The notes under the pieces: model-generated | Database searches by the model: none | What the model was told of the DNA's origin: nothing | Seen by the model: the letters and a program-made list of their open reading frames with translations, nothing else | Translations under genes and position numbers: made by a program | Shown here: piece after piece, positions 51,587 through 60,017 of the stretch | How the letters are laid out: every line of letters begins with the position of its first letter | How positions within the stretch are numbered: position 1 is the first letter of the stretch | Source of the DNA: Streptomyces sp. LX-29 | Lineage (GTDB): Bacteria > Actinomycetota > Actinomycetes > Streptomycetales > Streptomycetaceae | NCBI RefSeq assembly: GCF_029541745.1 | Contig: NZ_CP089746.1 | Location: forward strand, 6,271,559 to 6,335,558 | Length of the DNA stretch: 64,000 bases | Direction of reading: 5' to 3'

Positions 51587-54307
51587 GTGCCGGAACTCGT
51601 ACTGGAATTGAACGGACAGACCTGGACACTTGATCCATCCAGGTCATACAGCCTTGGGCGGGATCCGCAGGGCGACATGGTGCTCGACGACGCCAGAGTC
51701 TCCTGGCGGCACGCCACCGTGCGCTGGGGCGGACGCAGTTGGGTCATCGAGGATCACGGCAGCACCAACGGCACCTACATGCAGGGCCAGCGGATCCACC
51801 AGATGGAAATCGGCCCCGGTTCGGCGGTGCATCTCGGCAACGCCACCGACGGCCCGCGGCTGAACTTCTCCGGCGGCGCCGGTGCCAACGCCGGATCCGG
51901 CGGCTACGCCATGCCGAACGCGATGGCCGCGCAGCAGCACGCCCAGCCGCAGCCGCACCCGCAGGCCCAGCCGCAGCCGCACCCGCACGCTCAGGGCCAC
52001 GCCCAGCCGCACGCTCAGGGCCACGCCCAGCCGCACGCTCAGGGTCAGCCCCACGCCCAGTACGCCCAGCAGGCGCCGGTCCATCCGCAGCAGCCGCAGC
52101 CCGGCCCGGCCGGCTGGGGCCAGCAGCAGCCACAGCAGCAGCAGGCTCCGCAGGGCTGGCAGCAGCCCCAGCCGTCCCAGCCCCACCCGGGCCAGGGCCA
52201 GGGTCAGCAGCCGTACGTGCCGCCGCAGCAGCAGCAACCGCAGGCCGCGCCGCAGCAGAGCGTGGACCCGGCGCGGCACGGGGGCGCCGCCGGTGTCGCG
52301 CCGGTCTACGGCGACCGCAGCCCGACCACCTTCCATCAGCTGGCCGTCGGCCGGGTGATGCGCATCGGTCGTGCGCTGGAGAACGAGCTGGTCGTCTCCG
52401 ACCTCCAGGTCTCCCGCCACCACGCCGAGTTCCGCGCGCTGCCCGACGGCCGGTTCGAGATCGTCGACCTCGGCAGCCACAACGGCACGTATGTCAACGG
52501 TCAGCCGGTCCGGCAGCAGGTCATCGGCCCCAGCGACATCGTCGGCGTCGGTCACTCCACCTTCCGGCTGGTCGGCGACCGCCTTGAGGAGTTCGTCGAC
52601 ACCGGTGAGGTCTCCTTCTCGGCCCGCCATCTGACGGTGACCGTCGACGGCGGCAAGCAGATCCTCAAGGACGTCTCCTTCGGCGTCCCCGAGAAGTCGC
52701 TGGTCGCGGTCATCGGCCCGTCCGGTTCCGGCAAGTCCACGCTACTGCGCGCGCTCACCGGCTACCGCCCCGCCAACCAGGGCGAGGTCCTCTACGACAA
52801 CCGGAACCTGTACCGGCAGTTCGCCGAGCTGCGGCAGCGCATCGGTCTGGTCCCGCAGGACGACATCCTGCACAAGGAGCTGACGGTCCGCACCGCGCTC
52901 AAGTACGCGGCCAAGCTCCGCTTCCCCGGCGACACCGCCGGGGCTGAGCGCGAGGCCCGTATCGACGAGGTGCTGCGCGAGCTCAAGCTCGACATCCACA
53001 AGGACAAAAGGGTCACCTCGCTCTCCGGCGGTCAGCGCAAGCGCGTCTCGGTCGCCCTGGAGCTGCTCACCAAGCCCTCGCTGATCTTCCTGGACGAGCC
53101 CACCTCCGGCCTCGACCCGGGCATGGACCGCGATGTGATGCAGCTGCTGCGCGGTCTGGCCGACGACGGCCGCACGGTGCTGGTGGTCACCCACTCCGTG
53201 GCCGAGCTGGCGCTGTGCGACAAGCTCCTGGTGATGGCGCCGGGCGGCTCGGTGGCGTACTTCGGCCCGCCGGACGAGGCGCTGAACTTCTTCGGCTACG
53301 AGACCTGGGCCGACGTTTTCTCCAACTTCGAGAACTACCGCGACTACGACTGGGCCGGCCGCTGGCGCGGCTCTCGGCACTACCAGATGTACGCGGCCGA
53401 CCTCGACGCGGTCGCCCCGCAGTCCGTGCACGTCCAGCCGCCGCCGGCCCGGATGCAGAAGCCGCAGAGCTGGGCCTCCCAGCTGTGGACCCTGATCCGC
53501 CGCTACTCCTCGGTGATCGCCTCCGACCGCGGCTTCTTGGCGCTGATGCTGATCCTGCCCGCCGTCCTCGGCGGGGTCTCGGTGGTCATCCCGTCCGAGT
53601 TCGGGCTGACCAAGGCGCCGAAGGGCCGGTTCAACCAGGACGCGGGCACGATCATCCTGATCCTCGTGGTCGGCATGTGCTTCTCCGGCGCCGCCAACTC
53701 CGTACGAGAACTGATCAAGGAACGGGTCATCTACGAACGGGAACGGGCCGTCGGCCTGTCCCGGTCGGCGTACCTGATGTCCAAGGTGATCGTCCTCGGC
53801 GTGATCACCGCCTTCCAGGGTGTGATCATCTGCGCCATCGGGTTCTCCACCCGGAAGCTGCCCGAGGAGGGGCTGGTGCTGCCCGCGGCCGCCGAGCTGT
53901 GCCTGGCGATCATCGCGATCGGCTTCACCTCGATGATGTTCGGCCTGGTGATCTCCTCGCTGGTGAAGACCGCCGAGAAGACCATGCCGCTGCTGGTGAT
54001 GTTCGCGATCGTCCAGGTCGTCTTCACCGGCATTCTGTTCAAGATCTTCAGCTCGCCGGGCATCGAGCAGTTCGCCTGGCTGATGCCGTCCCGCTGGGCG
54101 GTCGGCGCGGCCGGCGCCACGCTGGACCTCTCGCACATGATGGCCCCGTGGGACCGCAAGAAGCCCGGTGAGCTCGACCCGCTGTGGGAGGCCACCGCCA
54201 CCCAGTGGGCCGTCGACATGATGGTGCTCATCGCGATCGGCGTCGTCTGCGGCTTCGTCGTGGCACGACTGCTGCGTCGCCATGAGCCGGAGGTCATGCG
54301 CAAGTAG
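51587..54307 (+). CDS. FHA-FHA-ABC transporter fusion (ATPase plus ABC2 permease)
   Basis: 906 aa from the GTG at 51587. FHA domain 1 (about 4-95) has SLGRDPQGDMVLDDARVSWR and HGSTNGTYM. A linker (about 117-230) is extremely rich in Gln, His and Pro. FHA domain 2 (about 250-335) has RIGRALENELVVSDLQVSRH and GSHNGTYVNG. The ABCG-like ATPase has Walker A GPSGSGKST (377-385), LSGGQ (479-483) and IFLDEPTSGLD. The C-terminal ABC2 membrane domain has about six helices. FHA domains bind phosphothreonine, so transport is probably gated by Ser/Thr kinases. GTG at 51575 is an alternative start. Confidence 0.93.
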   Translation: MPELVLELNGQTWTLDPSRSYSLGRDPQGDMVLDDARVSWRHATVRWGGRSWVIEDHGSTNGTYMQGQRIHQMEIGPGSAVHLGNATDGPRLNFSGGAGANAGSGGYAMPNAMAAQQHAQPQPHPQAQPQPHPHAQGHAQPHAQGHAQPHAQGQPHAQYAQQAPVHPQQPQPGPAGWGQQQPQQQQAPQGWQQPQPSQPHPGQGQGQQPYVPPQQQQPQAAPQQSVDPARHGGAAGVAPVYGDRSPTTFHQLAVGRVMRIGRALENELVVSDLQVSRHHAEFRALPDGRFEIVDLGSHNGTYVNGQPVRQQVIGPSDIVGVGHSTFRLVGDRLEEFVDTGEVSFSARHLTVTVDGGKQILKDVSFGVPEKSLVAVIGPSGSGKSTLLRALTGYRPANQGEVLYDNRNLYRQFAELRQRIGLVPQDDILHKELTVRTALKYAAKLRFPGDTAGAEREARIDEVLRELKLDIHKDKRVTSLSGGQRKRVSVALELLTKPSLIFLDEPTSGLDPGMDRDVMQLLRGLADDGRTVLVVTHSVAELALCDKLLVMAPGGSVAYFGPPDEALNFFGYETWADVFSNFENYRDYDWAGRWRGSRHYQMYAADLDAVAPQSVHVQPPPARMQKPQSWASQLWTLIRRYSSVIASDRGFLALMLILPAVLGGVSVVIPSEFGLTKAPKGRFNQDAGTIILILVVGMCFSGAANSVRELIKERVIYERERAVGLSRSAYLMSKVIVLGVITAFQGVIICAIGFSTRKLPEEGLVLPAAAELCLAIIAIGFTSMMFGLVISSLVKTAEKTMPLLVMFAIVQVVFTGILFKIFSSPGIEQFAWLMPSRWAVGAAGATLDLSHMMAPWDRKKPGELDPLWEATATQWAVDMMVLIAIGVVCGFVVARLLRRHEPEVMRK
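51990..52055 (+). repeat. 24-bp coding repeat in the FHA linker
   Basis: About 2.7 copies of CACGCTCAGGGCCACGCCCA plus GCCG, encoding HAQGHAQP repeats. In-frame, so it could vary linker length without disrupting the gene. Confidence 0.75.
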
Positions 54308-54339
54308 GCGGAGCGGTCGCGGCTCGCGCACGCACGACG

Positions 54340-54371
54340 AAGGGCGGCACCCCACAGGGGGTGCCGCCCTT
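54340..54371 (+). terminator. Terminator after FHA-ABC gene
   Basis: Perfect 14-bp stem (54340-54353 with 54358-54371), loop ACAG, 33 bp after the stop codon. Confidence 0.85.
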
Positions 54372-54423
54372 CCGCGTCATGGCGCGGGCCCGGAGGAGGC
54401 GTGGGCCCGAGGGGCCGGACGGA

Positions 54424-55200
54424 TCAGTACGCCGAGTTGACGTTGTCCATCGAGCCGTAGCGGTCGGCCGCGTAGTTGCAGGCCGCGGTGATGTTGGCGA
54501 CCGGGTCGTAGATGTCCCAGGAGGTGCCCTCGACGTGGTACGCCTTGAAGGTCGGGTCGATCACCTGGAGCAGGCCCTTGGACGGGATGCCGTTGATCGC
54601 GTTGATGTCCCAGTTGTTGATCGCGCGCGGGTTGCCGGACGACTCACGCATGATGTTGCGGTAGATGCCGTCGTAGCTACCCGGGATGCCCTTGTCCTTC
54701 ATGATGTCGAGGGACTGTCGGATCCAGCCGTCCAGGTTGTTGGCGTAGGTCGGCTTGGGGGCCGGAGCCGGGGCGACGGGAGCCGGAGCCGGGGCCGGAG
54801 CGGCGACCGGGGCCTCGGCGGGCTTCGGCGCGGCGACCGGCGCACGCTCGGCGGAGCGGCTCGCGGCCTCGCGCTCGCGGTCGGCCTTGGCCTTGGCCTC
54901 GGCGGCCTTCCTGGCCTCCTCGGCCTTCTTCGCCGCGGCCTCTTCCTCGGCCTGCTTGGCGTGCAGCGCGGTCTGCTGGGTCAGGCTGCCCTGCTGGATC
55001 TTGCCGTAGGTCGACGAGGTCAGCGCGACCGGCTCGGCGGAGAGCGCCTGAGTGTTCGGCTGGGCGTCGGCGGTGCCGCCGGGGACGACGGCGAAGGCGA
55101 GGGCGGCGGCGCCGGCCGTGGCGATGCCCGCGGCGGAGAACTTGTGGGTCTTGGTCAGACGGCTAAAACCGGGGATGCTCGGAATGCTGGGGACGGGCAT
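54424..55200 (-). CDS. Secreted transglycosylase (SLT-like) protein
   Basis: 258 aa. Signal region KFSAAGIATAGAAALAFAVV followed by a mature N-terminus, a coiled Ala/Glu/Lys region (about 80-113, AKQAEEEAAAKKAEEARKAA), a Pro/Ala linker and a C-terminal SLT domain. The catalytic Glu is at 186 in YRNIMRESSGNPRAINNWDI; SKGLLQVIDPTFKAY and ITAACNYAADRYGSMDNV complete the fold. It should cleave peptidoglycan glycan strands. Start ATG 55200. A hairpin followed by six Ts lies about 60 bp upstream, so the 5' leader may contain a transcription attenuator. Confidence 0.92.
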   Translation of the reverse strand: MPVPSIPSIPGFSRLTKTHKFSAAGIATAGAAALAFAVVPGGTADAQPNTQALSAEPVALTSSTYGKIQQGSLTQQTALHAKQAEEEAAAKKAEEARKAAEAKAKADREREAASRSAERAPVAAPKPAEAPVAAPAPAPAPVAPAPAPKPTYANNLDGWIRQSLDIMKDKGIPGSYDGIYRNIMRESSGNPRAINNWDINAINGIPSKGLLQVIDPTFKAYHVEGTSWDIYDPVANITAACNYAADRYGSMDNVNSAY

Positions 55201-55725
55201 GAGCGGAGTAGTCCTCTTTCCAATCGCTTGAGTCACCTGCCGGAGCGGATCGGCGCGAAAAAAGCGCCGCGTCTCGATCGACGGCGCCGTGGCGACTTCG
55301 GCAATTGTTAGCGGCCGCAAAATCCCGTGGCAATCATGTGACCTACGAAGCGGCTTAGTGGGACCGGGGCCCGCCGGAGGCCCTCCAGAGGGCCCCAATC
55401 TCCCCTTACGGGGACTTTAGACCTCTCCTAAGCTCCTTCGTACGTGATCTGGGTCCTATGCGCGGGCTCACACGGGGCGGCCCCGGATCTCGCTCAATGT
55501 GCTCGTGCGAACACGCAACGACGGACACTTGGGGCCGCTTCCCGCCATGCCGGATGGAGCGGGCGGATGCGGGACTCATCCCGACATGACGGGCGCCCGG
55601 TGTCGGAGGGCACGGGCGGGCGGCCCGTGGGGCTGGGCGCGGTGGGCGGGGCGTGGTGGCCGGCGGTGGTGTCGGCGCTGGTGTTGGTGGTGGTGTGTCG
55701 GCGGGCTCGGCGGTGTCCCGCGGTC
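55201..55725. other. Leader and spacer upstream of the transglycosylase gene
   Basis: 525 bp without a gene. In the gene's sense direction it contains a GGGGCCC/GGGCCCC stem (about 55366-55396), a small CCCC-GTAA-GGGG hairpin (about 55402-55413) and the T6-tailed hairpin at 55258-55287. The distal part (55560-55725) is GGTGGT-rich low-complexity. I do not see the conserved core of the c-di-AMP (ydaO) riboswitch known for similar Streptomyces muralytic genes. Confidence 0.6.
55258..55287 (-). terminator. Candidate attenuator hairpin in the transglycosylase leader
   Basis: In gene sense, GCGCCG pairs with CGGCGC across a 12-base loop, directly followed by TTTTTT, 58 bases before the ATG. This is an intrinsic-terminator shape inside a 5' leader, implying conditional read-through. 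Confidence 0.55.
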
Positions 55726-56427
55726 TCAGACCTCGACGATCACCTGGTCCAGGGACTTGCGCACCAGGTCCGGAACCACGCAGTCGGCCGCCGGGTAGCC
55801 CACCGGGATCACCGCGAAGGCCTTCTCGTTCCGCGGACGCCCCAGCACCTCGGACAGGAAGCGCATCGGGCTCGGCGTGTGCACCAGCGCCGCCAGCCCC
55901 GCCAGGTGCAGCGCGGAGAGCAGCATCCCGACCGCGATCCCCACCGACTCGTCCACGTAGTAGTGCTTGCGCCGCTCCCCGTCCGGCCCCAGCCAGTAGC
56001 GCTGCTGGAAGACCACGATCAGCTGCGGGGCGTCGGTCAGATGCGGCTTGACCTCGTCCGTCCCGAGCGGCCGCAGGGCCGCCAGCCACTCCTCGCCGAG
56101 CCGCCCCGCGTAGGAGACCTGCTCCTCGGCCTCGGCGGCCTCCCGGATCCGTCGCCGCACCTCCGCGTCCTTCACCAGGACGAACGTCCACGGCTGCTGA
56201 TGCGCTCCGGACGGCGCGGTGGCGGCGCAGGCGATGGCGTCCCGCACCACCTGCTCCGGCACCGGGTCGGGCGAGAACTGCCGTACGGTCCTGCGCCGCT
56301 CCATCCGTTCCCGCAGCTCGGCCGCGCGGGCCAGCGACTCGGCGGCGGGCATCCGCTCCGGACGGTAGGGGATCGGGCGATAGGGCTCGCCGTGCGTCGG
56401 CGTCCAGCTCCTCATTGGTATGGACAT
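55726..56427 (-). CDS. Nitroreductase family protein
   Basis: FMN-dependent oxidoreductase of the nitroreductase superfamily, 233 aa from the ATG at 56427. Features: RRTVRQFSPDPVPEQVVRDA (FMN phosphate site), ATAPSGAHQQPWTFVLVKDA (canonical N-terminal motif), HYYVDESVGIAVGMLLSALH, and VIPVGYPAADCVVPDL near the end. Substrates could be nitro compounds, quinones or iodotyrosine-type compounds; unresolved. A later ATG at 56415 is an alternative start. No strong ribosome-binding site for either. Divergent from the histidine kinase gene. Confidence 0.9.
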   Translation of the reverse strand: MSIPMRSWTPTHGEPYRPIPYRPERMPAAESLARAAELRERMERRRTVRQFSPDPVPEQVVRDAIACAATAPSGAHQQPWTFVLVKDAEVRRRIREAAEAEEQVSYAGRLGEEWLAALRPLGTDEVKPHLTDAPQLIVVFQQRYWLGPDGERRKHYYVDESVGIAVGMLLSALHLAGLAALVHTPSPMRFLSEVLGRPRNEKAFAVIPVGYPAADCVVPDLVRKSLDQVIVEV

Positions 56428-56567
56428 GTAAAGGATTGTGGACCCGGGAGCGTCCCCGTGGGCCGGAATCGCCGAATCGGCCGGCGCTTCGGTCCTAGGT
56501 CGCAGGACCCGGTCGGGCGCGGCCGCGGGCTGATACACCGTCCTGAACCCGCCGGTACGGTGATCTC

Positions 56568-57728
56568 ATGAACACAGGACCGGGCAGTGATCCCGGGGCC
56601 GTCCTGGCGAGCGTGAGCAGCGCACTCCTCGACATGAACCGGCAGCTCGAAGTGCGGGACGTCCTGCAGACCATCGTCCGCTCGGCGCGCGAGGTCCTCG
56701 ACGCCGAGTACGCGGCACTCGGCGTCCCCGACGACCACGGCGGCTTCGCGCAGTTCGTCGTCGACGGCGTCAGCGAGGAGCAGTGGAAGGCCATCGGCCC
56801 GCTGCCCCGCCAGCACGGCATCCTCGCCGCGATGCTCCAGGACGCCACCCCGCAGCGGCTCGCCGACGTCCGCGAGGACCCCCGGTTCGAGGGCTGGCCC
56901 GCCGCCCACCCCGACATGTCCGACTTCCTCGGACTGCCGGTCGCCGACGGCGACGAGGTGATCGCCGCGCTCTTCCTCGCCAACAAGAGGTGCCCCAAGC
57001 CCGACGGCGGCTGCGGCTTCACCGAGCGGGACGAGGAACTGCTGCGCATCCTCGCCCAGCACGCGGCCATCGCCCTCACCAACGCCCGGCTGTACGAGCG
57101 CAGCCGCGAGCTGACCATCGCCGGCGAGCGGGCCCGGCTCGCCCACGAGCTGCACGACGCCGTCGCACAGAAGCTCTTCTCGCTGCGGCTGACGGCCCAG
57201 GCCGCCACCGCCCTGGTGGACCGCGACCCCGCCCGTGCCAAAGAGGAGCTGCACCAGGTGGCCGCGCTCGCCGCGGAGGCCGCCGACGAGCTGCGCGCCG
57301 CCGTCGTCGAGCTGCGCCCCGCCGCCCTCGACGAGGACGGCCTGGTCGCCACGCTGCGCACCCAGATCCAGGTGCTCGACCGCGCCCACACCGCCCGGGT
57401 CGGCTTCACCTCCCACGGCGTGCGGGCGCTGCCCGCCGCCCAGGAGGAGGCACTGCTGCGCGTGGCCCAGGAGGCGCTACACAACGCGCTGCGCCACTCC
57501 GGCGCCGCCCATGTCGACGTGTCCCTCGTGCGCCGGGGCCCCAGCGGCGCCCTGCTGCGGGTGGCCGACGACGGCGGCGGATTCGAACCGGCCACCATCC
57601 GCCGCGCCGGACGCCACCTGGGACTGGTCTCGATGCGCGACCGCGCCAGCGGGGTCGGCGGCAAGCTCACCGTGGAATCGGCGCCCGGCAAGGGCACCGT
57701 GATCGAGATGGAGGTGCCCGGTGGCTGA
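56568..57728 (+). CDS. GAF-domain sensor histidine kinase
   Basis: 386 aa, no membrane span. The GAF domain (about 25-175) contains RQHGILAAMLQDATPQRLAD and FEGWPAAHPDMSDFLGLPVA, a DevS/DosS-like sequence that in other proteins can bind haem; whether it does here is unknown. The HisKA_3 motif is ARLAHELHDAVAQKLFSLRL with phospho-acceptor His196. ATP-binding N, G1 and G2 boxes: AQEALHNALRHSG, VADDGGGFEPATI and MRDRASGVGGKLTVES. It overlaps the response-regulator start by eight bases. Confidence 0.95.
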   Translation: MNTGPGSDPGAVLASVSSALLDMNRQLEVRDVLQTIVRSAREVLDAEYAALGVPDDHGGFAQFVVDGVSEEQWKAIGPLPRQHGILAAMLQDATPQRLADVREDPRFEGWPAAHPDMSDFLGLPVADGDEVIAALFLANKRCPKPDGGCGFTERDEELLRILAQHAAIALTNARLYERSRELTIAGERARLAHELHDAVAQKLFSLRLTAQAATALVDRDPARAKEELHQVAALAAEAADELRAAVVELRPAALDEDGLVATLRTQIQVLDRAHTARVGFTSHGVRALPAAQEEALLRVAQEALHNALRHSGAAHVDVSLVRRGPSGALLRVADDGGGFEPATIRRAGRHLGLVSMRDRASGVGGKLTVESAPGKGTVIEMEVPGG

Positions 57729-58368
57729 GCCGGACACGATTCGGGTACTGCTGGTCGACGACCACCAGGTCGTGCGGCGCGGGCTGCGCACGTTCCTTGA
57801 GGTCCAGGACGACATCGAGGTCGTCGGGGAGGCGTCGGACGGCGACGAGGGCGTCGCCGCCGCCGAGGAGCTGCGGCCCGACGTCATCCTCATGGATGTG
57901 AAGATGCCGGGCACCGACGGCATCGAGGCGCTGCGCCGGCTCCGAGAGGCCGGAAGCCGGGCGCGGGTCCTGATCGTCACCAGCTTCACCGAGCAGCGCA
58001 CCGTGGTCCCCGCCCTTCGCGCGGGCGCCGCCGGATACGTCTACAAGGACGTGGACCCCGAGGCGCTCGCCGGCGCCATCCGCTCCGTCCACGCCGGACA
58101 TGTGCTGCTCCAGCCCGAGGTGGCCGGCGCGCTGCTCTCCCAGGAGGAGGCCAACGGCGGCCAGGGCCGCGGCAACACCCTCACCGAGCGGGAGCGCGAG
58201 GTGCTCGCGCTGATCGCGGACGGCCGCTCCAACCGGGAGATCGCCCGCGCGCTGGTGCTGTCCGAGAAGACCGTCAAGACGCATGTCTCGAACATCCTGA
58301 TGAAGCTGGACCTCGCGGACCGGACCCAGGCGGCCCTGTGGGCGGTCCGACACGGGATCGGGGACTGA
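57721..58368 (+). CDS. NarL/LuxR-type response regulator
   Basis: 215 aa. Receiver domain: DD at 13/14 in VLLVDDHQVVRRGLRTFLEV, phospho-acceptor Asp59 in DVILMDVKMPGTDG, Thr/Lys in VTSFTEQ and YVYKDVDPE. LuxR HTH: LTEREREVLALIADGRSNRE and IARALVLSEKTVKTHVSNIL. GTG start at 57721 lies inside the kinase's last codons, so both proteins are made from one mRNA with coupled translation. The DNA targets are unknown. Confidence 0.95.
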   Translation: MAEPDTIRVLLVDDHQVVRRGLRTFLEVQDDIEVVGEASDGDEGVAAAEELRPDVILMDVKMPGTDGIEALRRLREAGSRARVLIVTSFTEQRTVVPALRAGAAGYVYKDVDPEALAGAIRSVHAGHVLLQPEVAGALLSQEEANGGQGRGNTLTEREREVLALIADGRSNREIARALVLSEKTVKTHVSNILMKLDLADRTQAALWAVRHGIGD

Positions 58369-58556
58369 CCCGGCGCCCCATCCGCCCGCGCGACGCCCTG
58401 CCACGGACCTGATACGGAATGTCGTCAGCTCAGCGGAGATTCATACCGTCGGGTGTATGTCACCCACACAGCGCATCCAGGTCGGCCGTGGGCCGTTCTT
58501 CATGGCGTGCCGCGGTGATCGGCCGCGGCAACGCGTTTCAGGAGGGTTTGAAGAAA

Positions 58557-58805
58557 GTGAAGAACATCAAGAAGTTCGCGGCCGTCGCGATCGCGGCGAG
58601 CGGTCTGGCCGTCGCCGGTGCCGGTGTGGCCTCCGCCTCGGACCACGGCCCGCAGGCCCAGGGTCAGGCCGTGAACTCCCCGGGTGTCGCTTCCGGCAAC
58701 CTTGTTCAGCAGCCGGTCGACGCTCCGGTCAACGTGGGGGGCAACACCGTCACCGTGTTCGGTGTCGGCAACAGCGCCTTCGACAACCTGAACGTCAACC
58801 ACTGA
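58557..58805 (+). CDS. Short chaplin lacking the conserved cysteines (ChpE-like)
   Basis: 82-aa secreted protein that should assemble into amyloid-like hydrophobic films on aerial hyphae. Signal peptide KNIKKFAAVAIAASGLAVAG, cleaved near VASA. The chaplin domain reads QAVNSPGVASGNLVQQPVDA then PVNVGGNTVTVFGVGN. The usual two Cys are replaced by Gly61 and Leu78, and the terminal motif is NSAFDNLNVN. ChpE is the S. coelicolor chaplin without cysteines. GTG 58557, GGAGGG ten bases upstream. Confidence 0.9.
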   Translation: MKNIKKFAAVAIAASGLAVAGAGVASASDHGPQAQGQAVNSPGVASGNLVQQPVDAPVNVGGNTVTVFGVGNSAFDNLNVNH

Positions 58806-59127
58806 CGTTTCGGCGACACGCCGACCAGTCGCACCGAAGGCCCCGCGGGCGCAGCTCCCGCGGGGCCTTCCGCCGTGCGACGCTCCCCGGCGCGGCTCCC
58901 CTGGCCGGGCGCGGCGCCCGGCGCTCCGCGCCAGGCCAGGGGGCGGCCCCCACGCGGGCCGCGTCTCTCGCGATACGGGTGATCCCGACGGCGAGCAGCC
59001 CGATCGGCGCGGTACGGCGGTGTCGAGCCGACCGCGACCGGCGAGGCCGAAGGCGACGGTGAGGGCGGGAAGAGGGGGCGCGGGGCCCACGGCCCGCGGC
59101 GGGGGCGCGAGCCGCGGGCCCGGACGT
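58806..59127. other. Convergent gap after the chaplin gene
   Basis: A terminator occupies 58837-58869. The remaining 250 bp is GC-rich sequence with no supported gene or clear repeat. Confidence 0.7.
58837..58869 (+). terminator. Chaplin terminator
   Basis: Perfect 13-bp stem (58837-58849 with 58857-58869), loop CGCAGCT, ending in CTT. Confidence 0.85.
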
Positions 59128-59925
59128 TCACCCCCGCTCGCGGTGCTCCACGTACGCGTTGTACGCCGCCACCTGCGCCCGGCGGGCGGTGCGCTCGACC
59201 GGGCGGAGGGCCTCGGCGCGGGCGGCGATCTCGGAGGCGCTGACCGCGGCGCCGTGCTCGCGGCCGCCGCCGGCGGGGCCGTGGGCGATGTCGATGAGGG
59301 CGCCCACTCGCTGCGCGAGCTCCAACACCCGGATGGCGCGCGGGGGGTAGCCCGGCGCGAGCACCTCGCGGCCGCGCTCCGCGCGCGCCCGGTACGCCTC
59401 CAGCGCCGCCTGGGCGACCGGGCCGGACCCGGCCACGTCCAGCCGGGAGAGCACCTCCGTCGCCTCCCGCAGCGCCTCCGCCAGCTCTCGCTCCGCCTCG
59501 CCGAGGGACGGCACGTCGGCCGGCGGCGCCTCGCGCACCGGCAGGCAGCGCCACACCACCTCGACGTGCACATCGCCGCGCGGCCCCGCCTCGAAGACCT
59601 CCGGCACCAGGCCCAGCGACACGCCCGAGGCGAGCACCGCCTCGCCCGTCTCCAGCGCCCGCGCGTTGAACTCCGGCGGGCCGCTCAGCCCCAGCGGGTG
59701 GCCCGGGGTCGGCAGCGCCACCCGCAGACCGGAGGCGCCGAGCGCGCGCAGCCGGCCGAGGGCCAGCGTGAGCCCGACCGGGCCGGACTCCCCGGGGAGA
59801 TCGGCGACGCGATGGGACGCGTCGTCACCGGTGATGCGATGAGCGGCCTCATCCGGTGAGACAAGTCCGGCAATAAGGGCATTTCCCCACGCCGCAAGGC
59901 GTCCAGAGCGAGGTTCGTCGAGCAT
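59128..59925 (-). CDS. Conserved actinobacterial hypothetical protein
   Basis: 265 aa. Starts MLDEPRSGRLAAWGNALIAG, then VGLTLALGRLRALGASGLRV and ALPTPGHPLGLSGPPEFNAR. A helical region with LGEAERELAEALREATEVLS and ALEAYRARAERGREVLAPGY follows, ending AAYNAYVEHRERG. No known catalytic motif, no signal peptide. Similar proteins are single-copy in many Streptomyces, next to the same ABC ATPase. Function unknown. ATG 59925. Confidence 0.75.
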   Translation of the reverse strand: MLDEPRSGRLAAWGNALIAGLVSPDEAAHRITGDDASHRVADLPGESGPVGLTLALGRLRALGASGLRVALPTPGHPLGLSGPPEFNARALETGEAVLASGVSLGLVPEVFEAGPRGDVHVEVVWRCLPVREAPPADVPSLGEAERELAEALREATEVLSRLDVAGSGPVAQAALEAYRARAERGREVLAPGYPPRAIRVLELAQRVGALIDIAHGPAGGGREHGAAVSASEIAARAEALRPVERTARRAQVAAYNAYVEHRERG

Positions 59926-60017
59926 GGCCCCAGCCTAAGGACTGGCACCGTCAGTCGGTGGCGTAGGTTTTCCCTGGGGGCTGCGCCGCCGGGCGCAAGC
60001 GACATTTCGAGACTGCA

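Noticed and set aside
55201..55450. c-di-AMP (ydaO) riboswitch before the transglycosylase gene
   Set aside because: Considered because related Streptomyces genes have one, but I could not find the conserved core; only terminator-like hairpins are supported.
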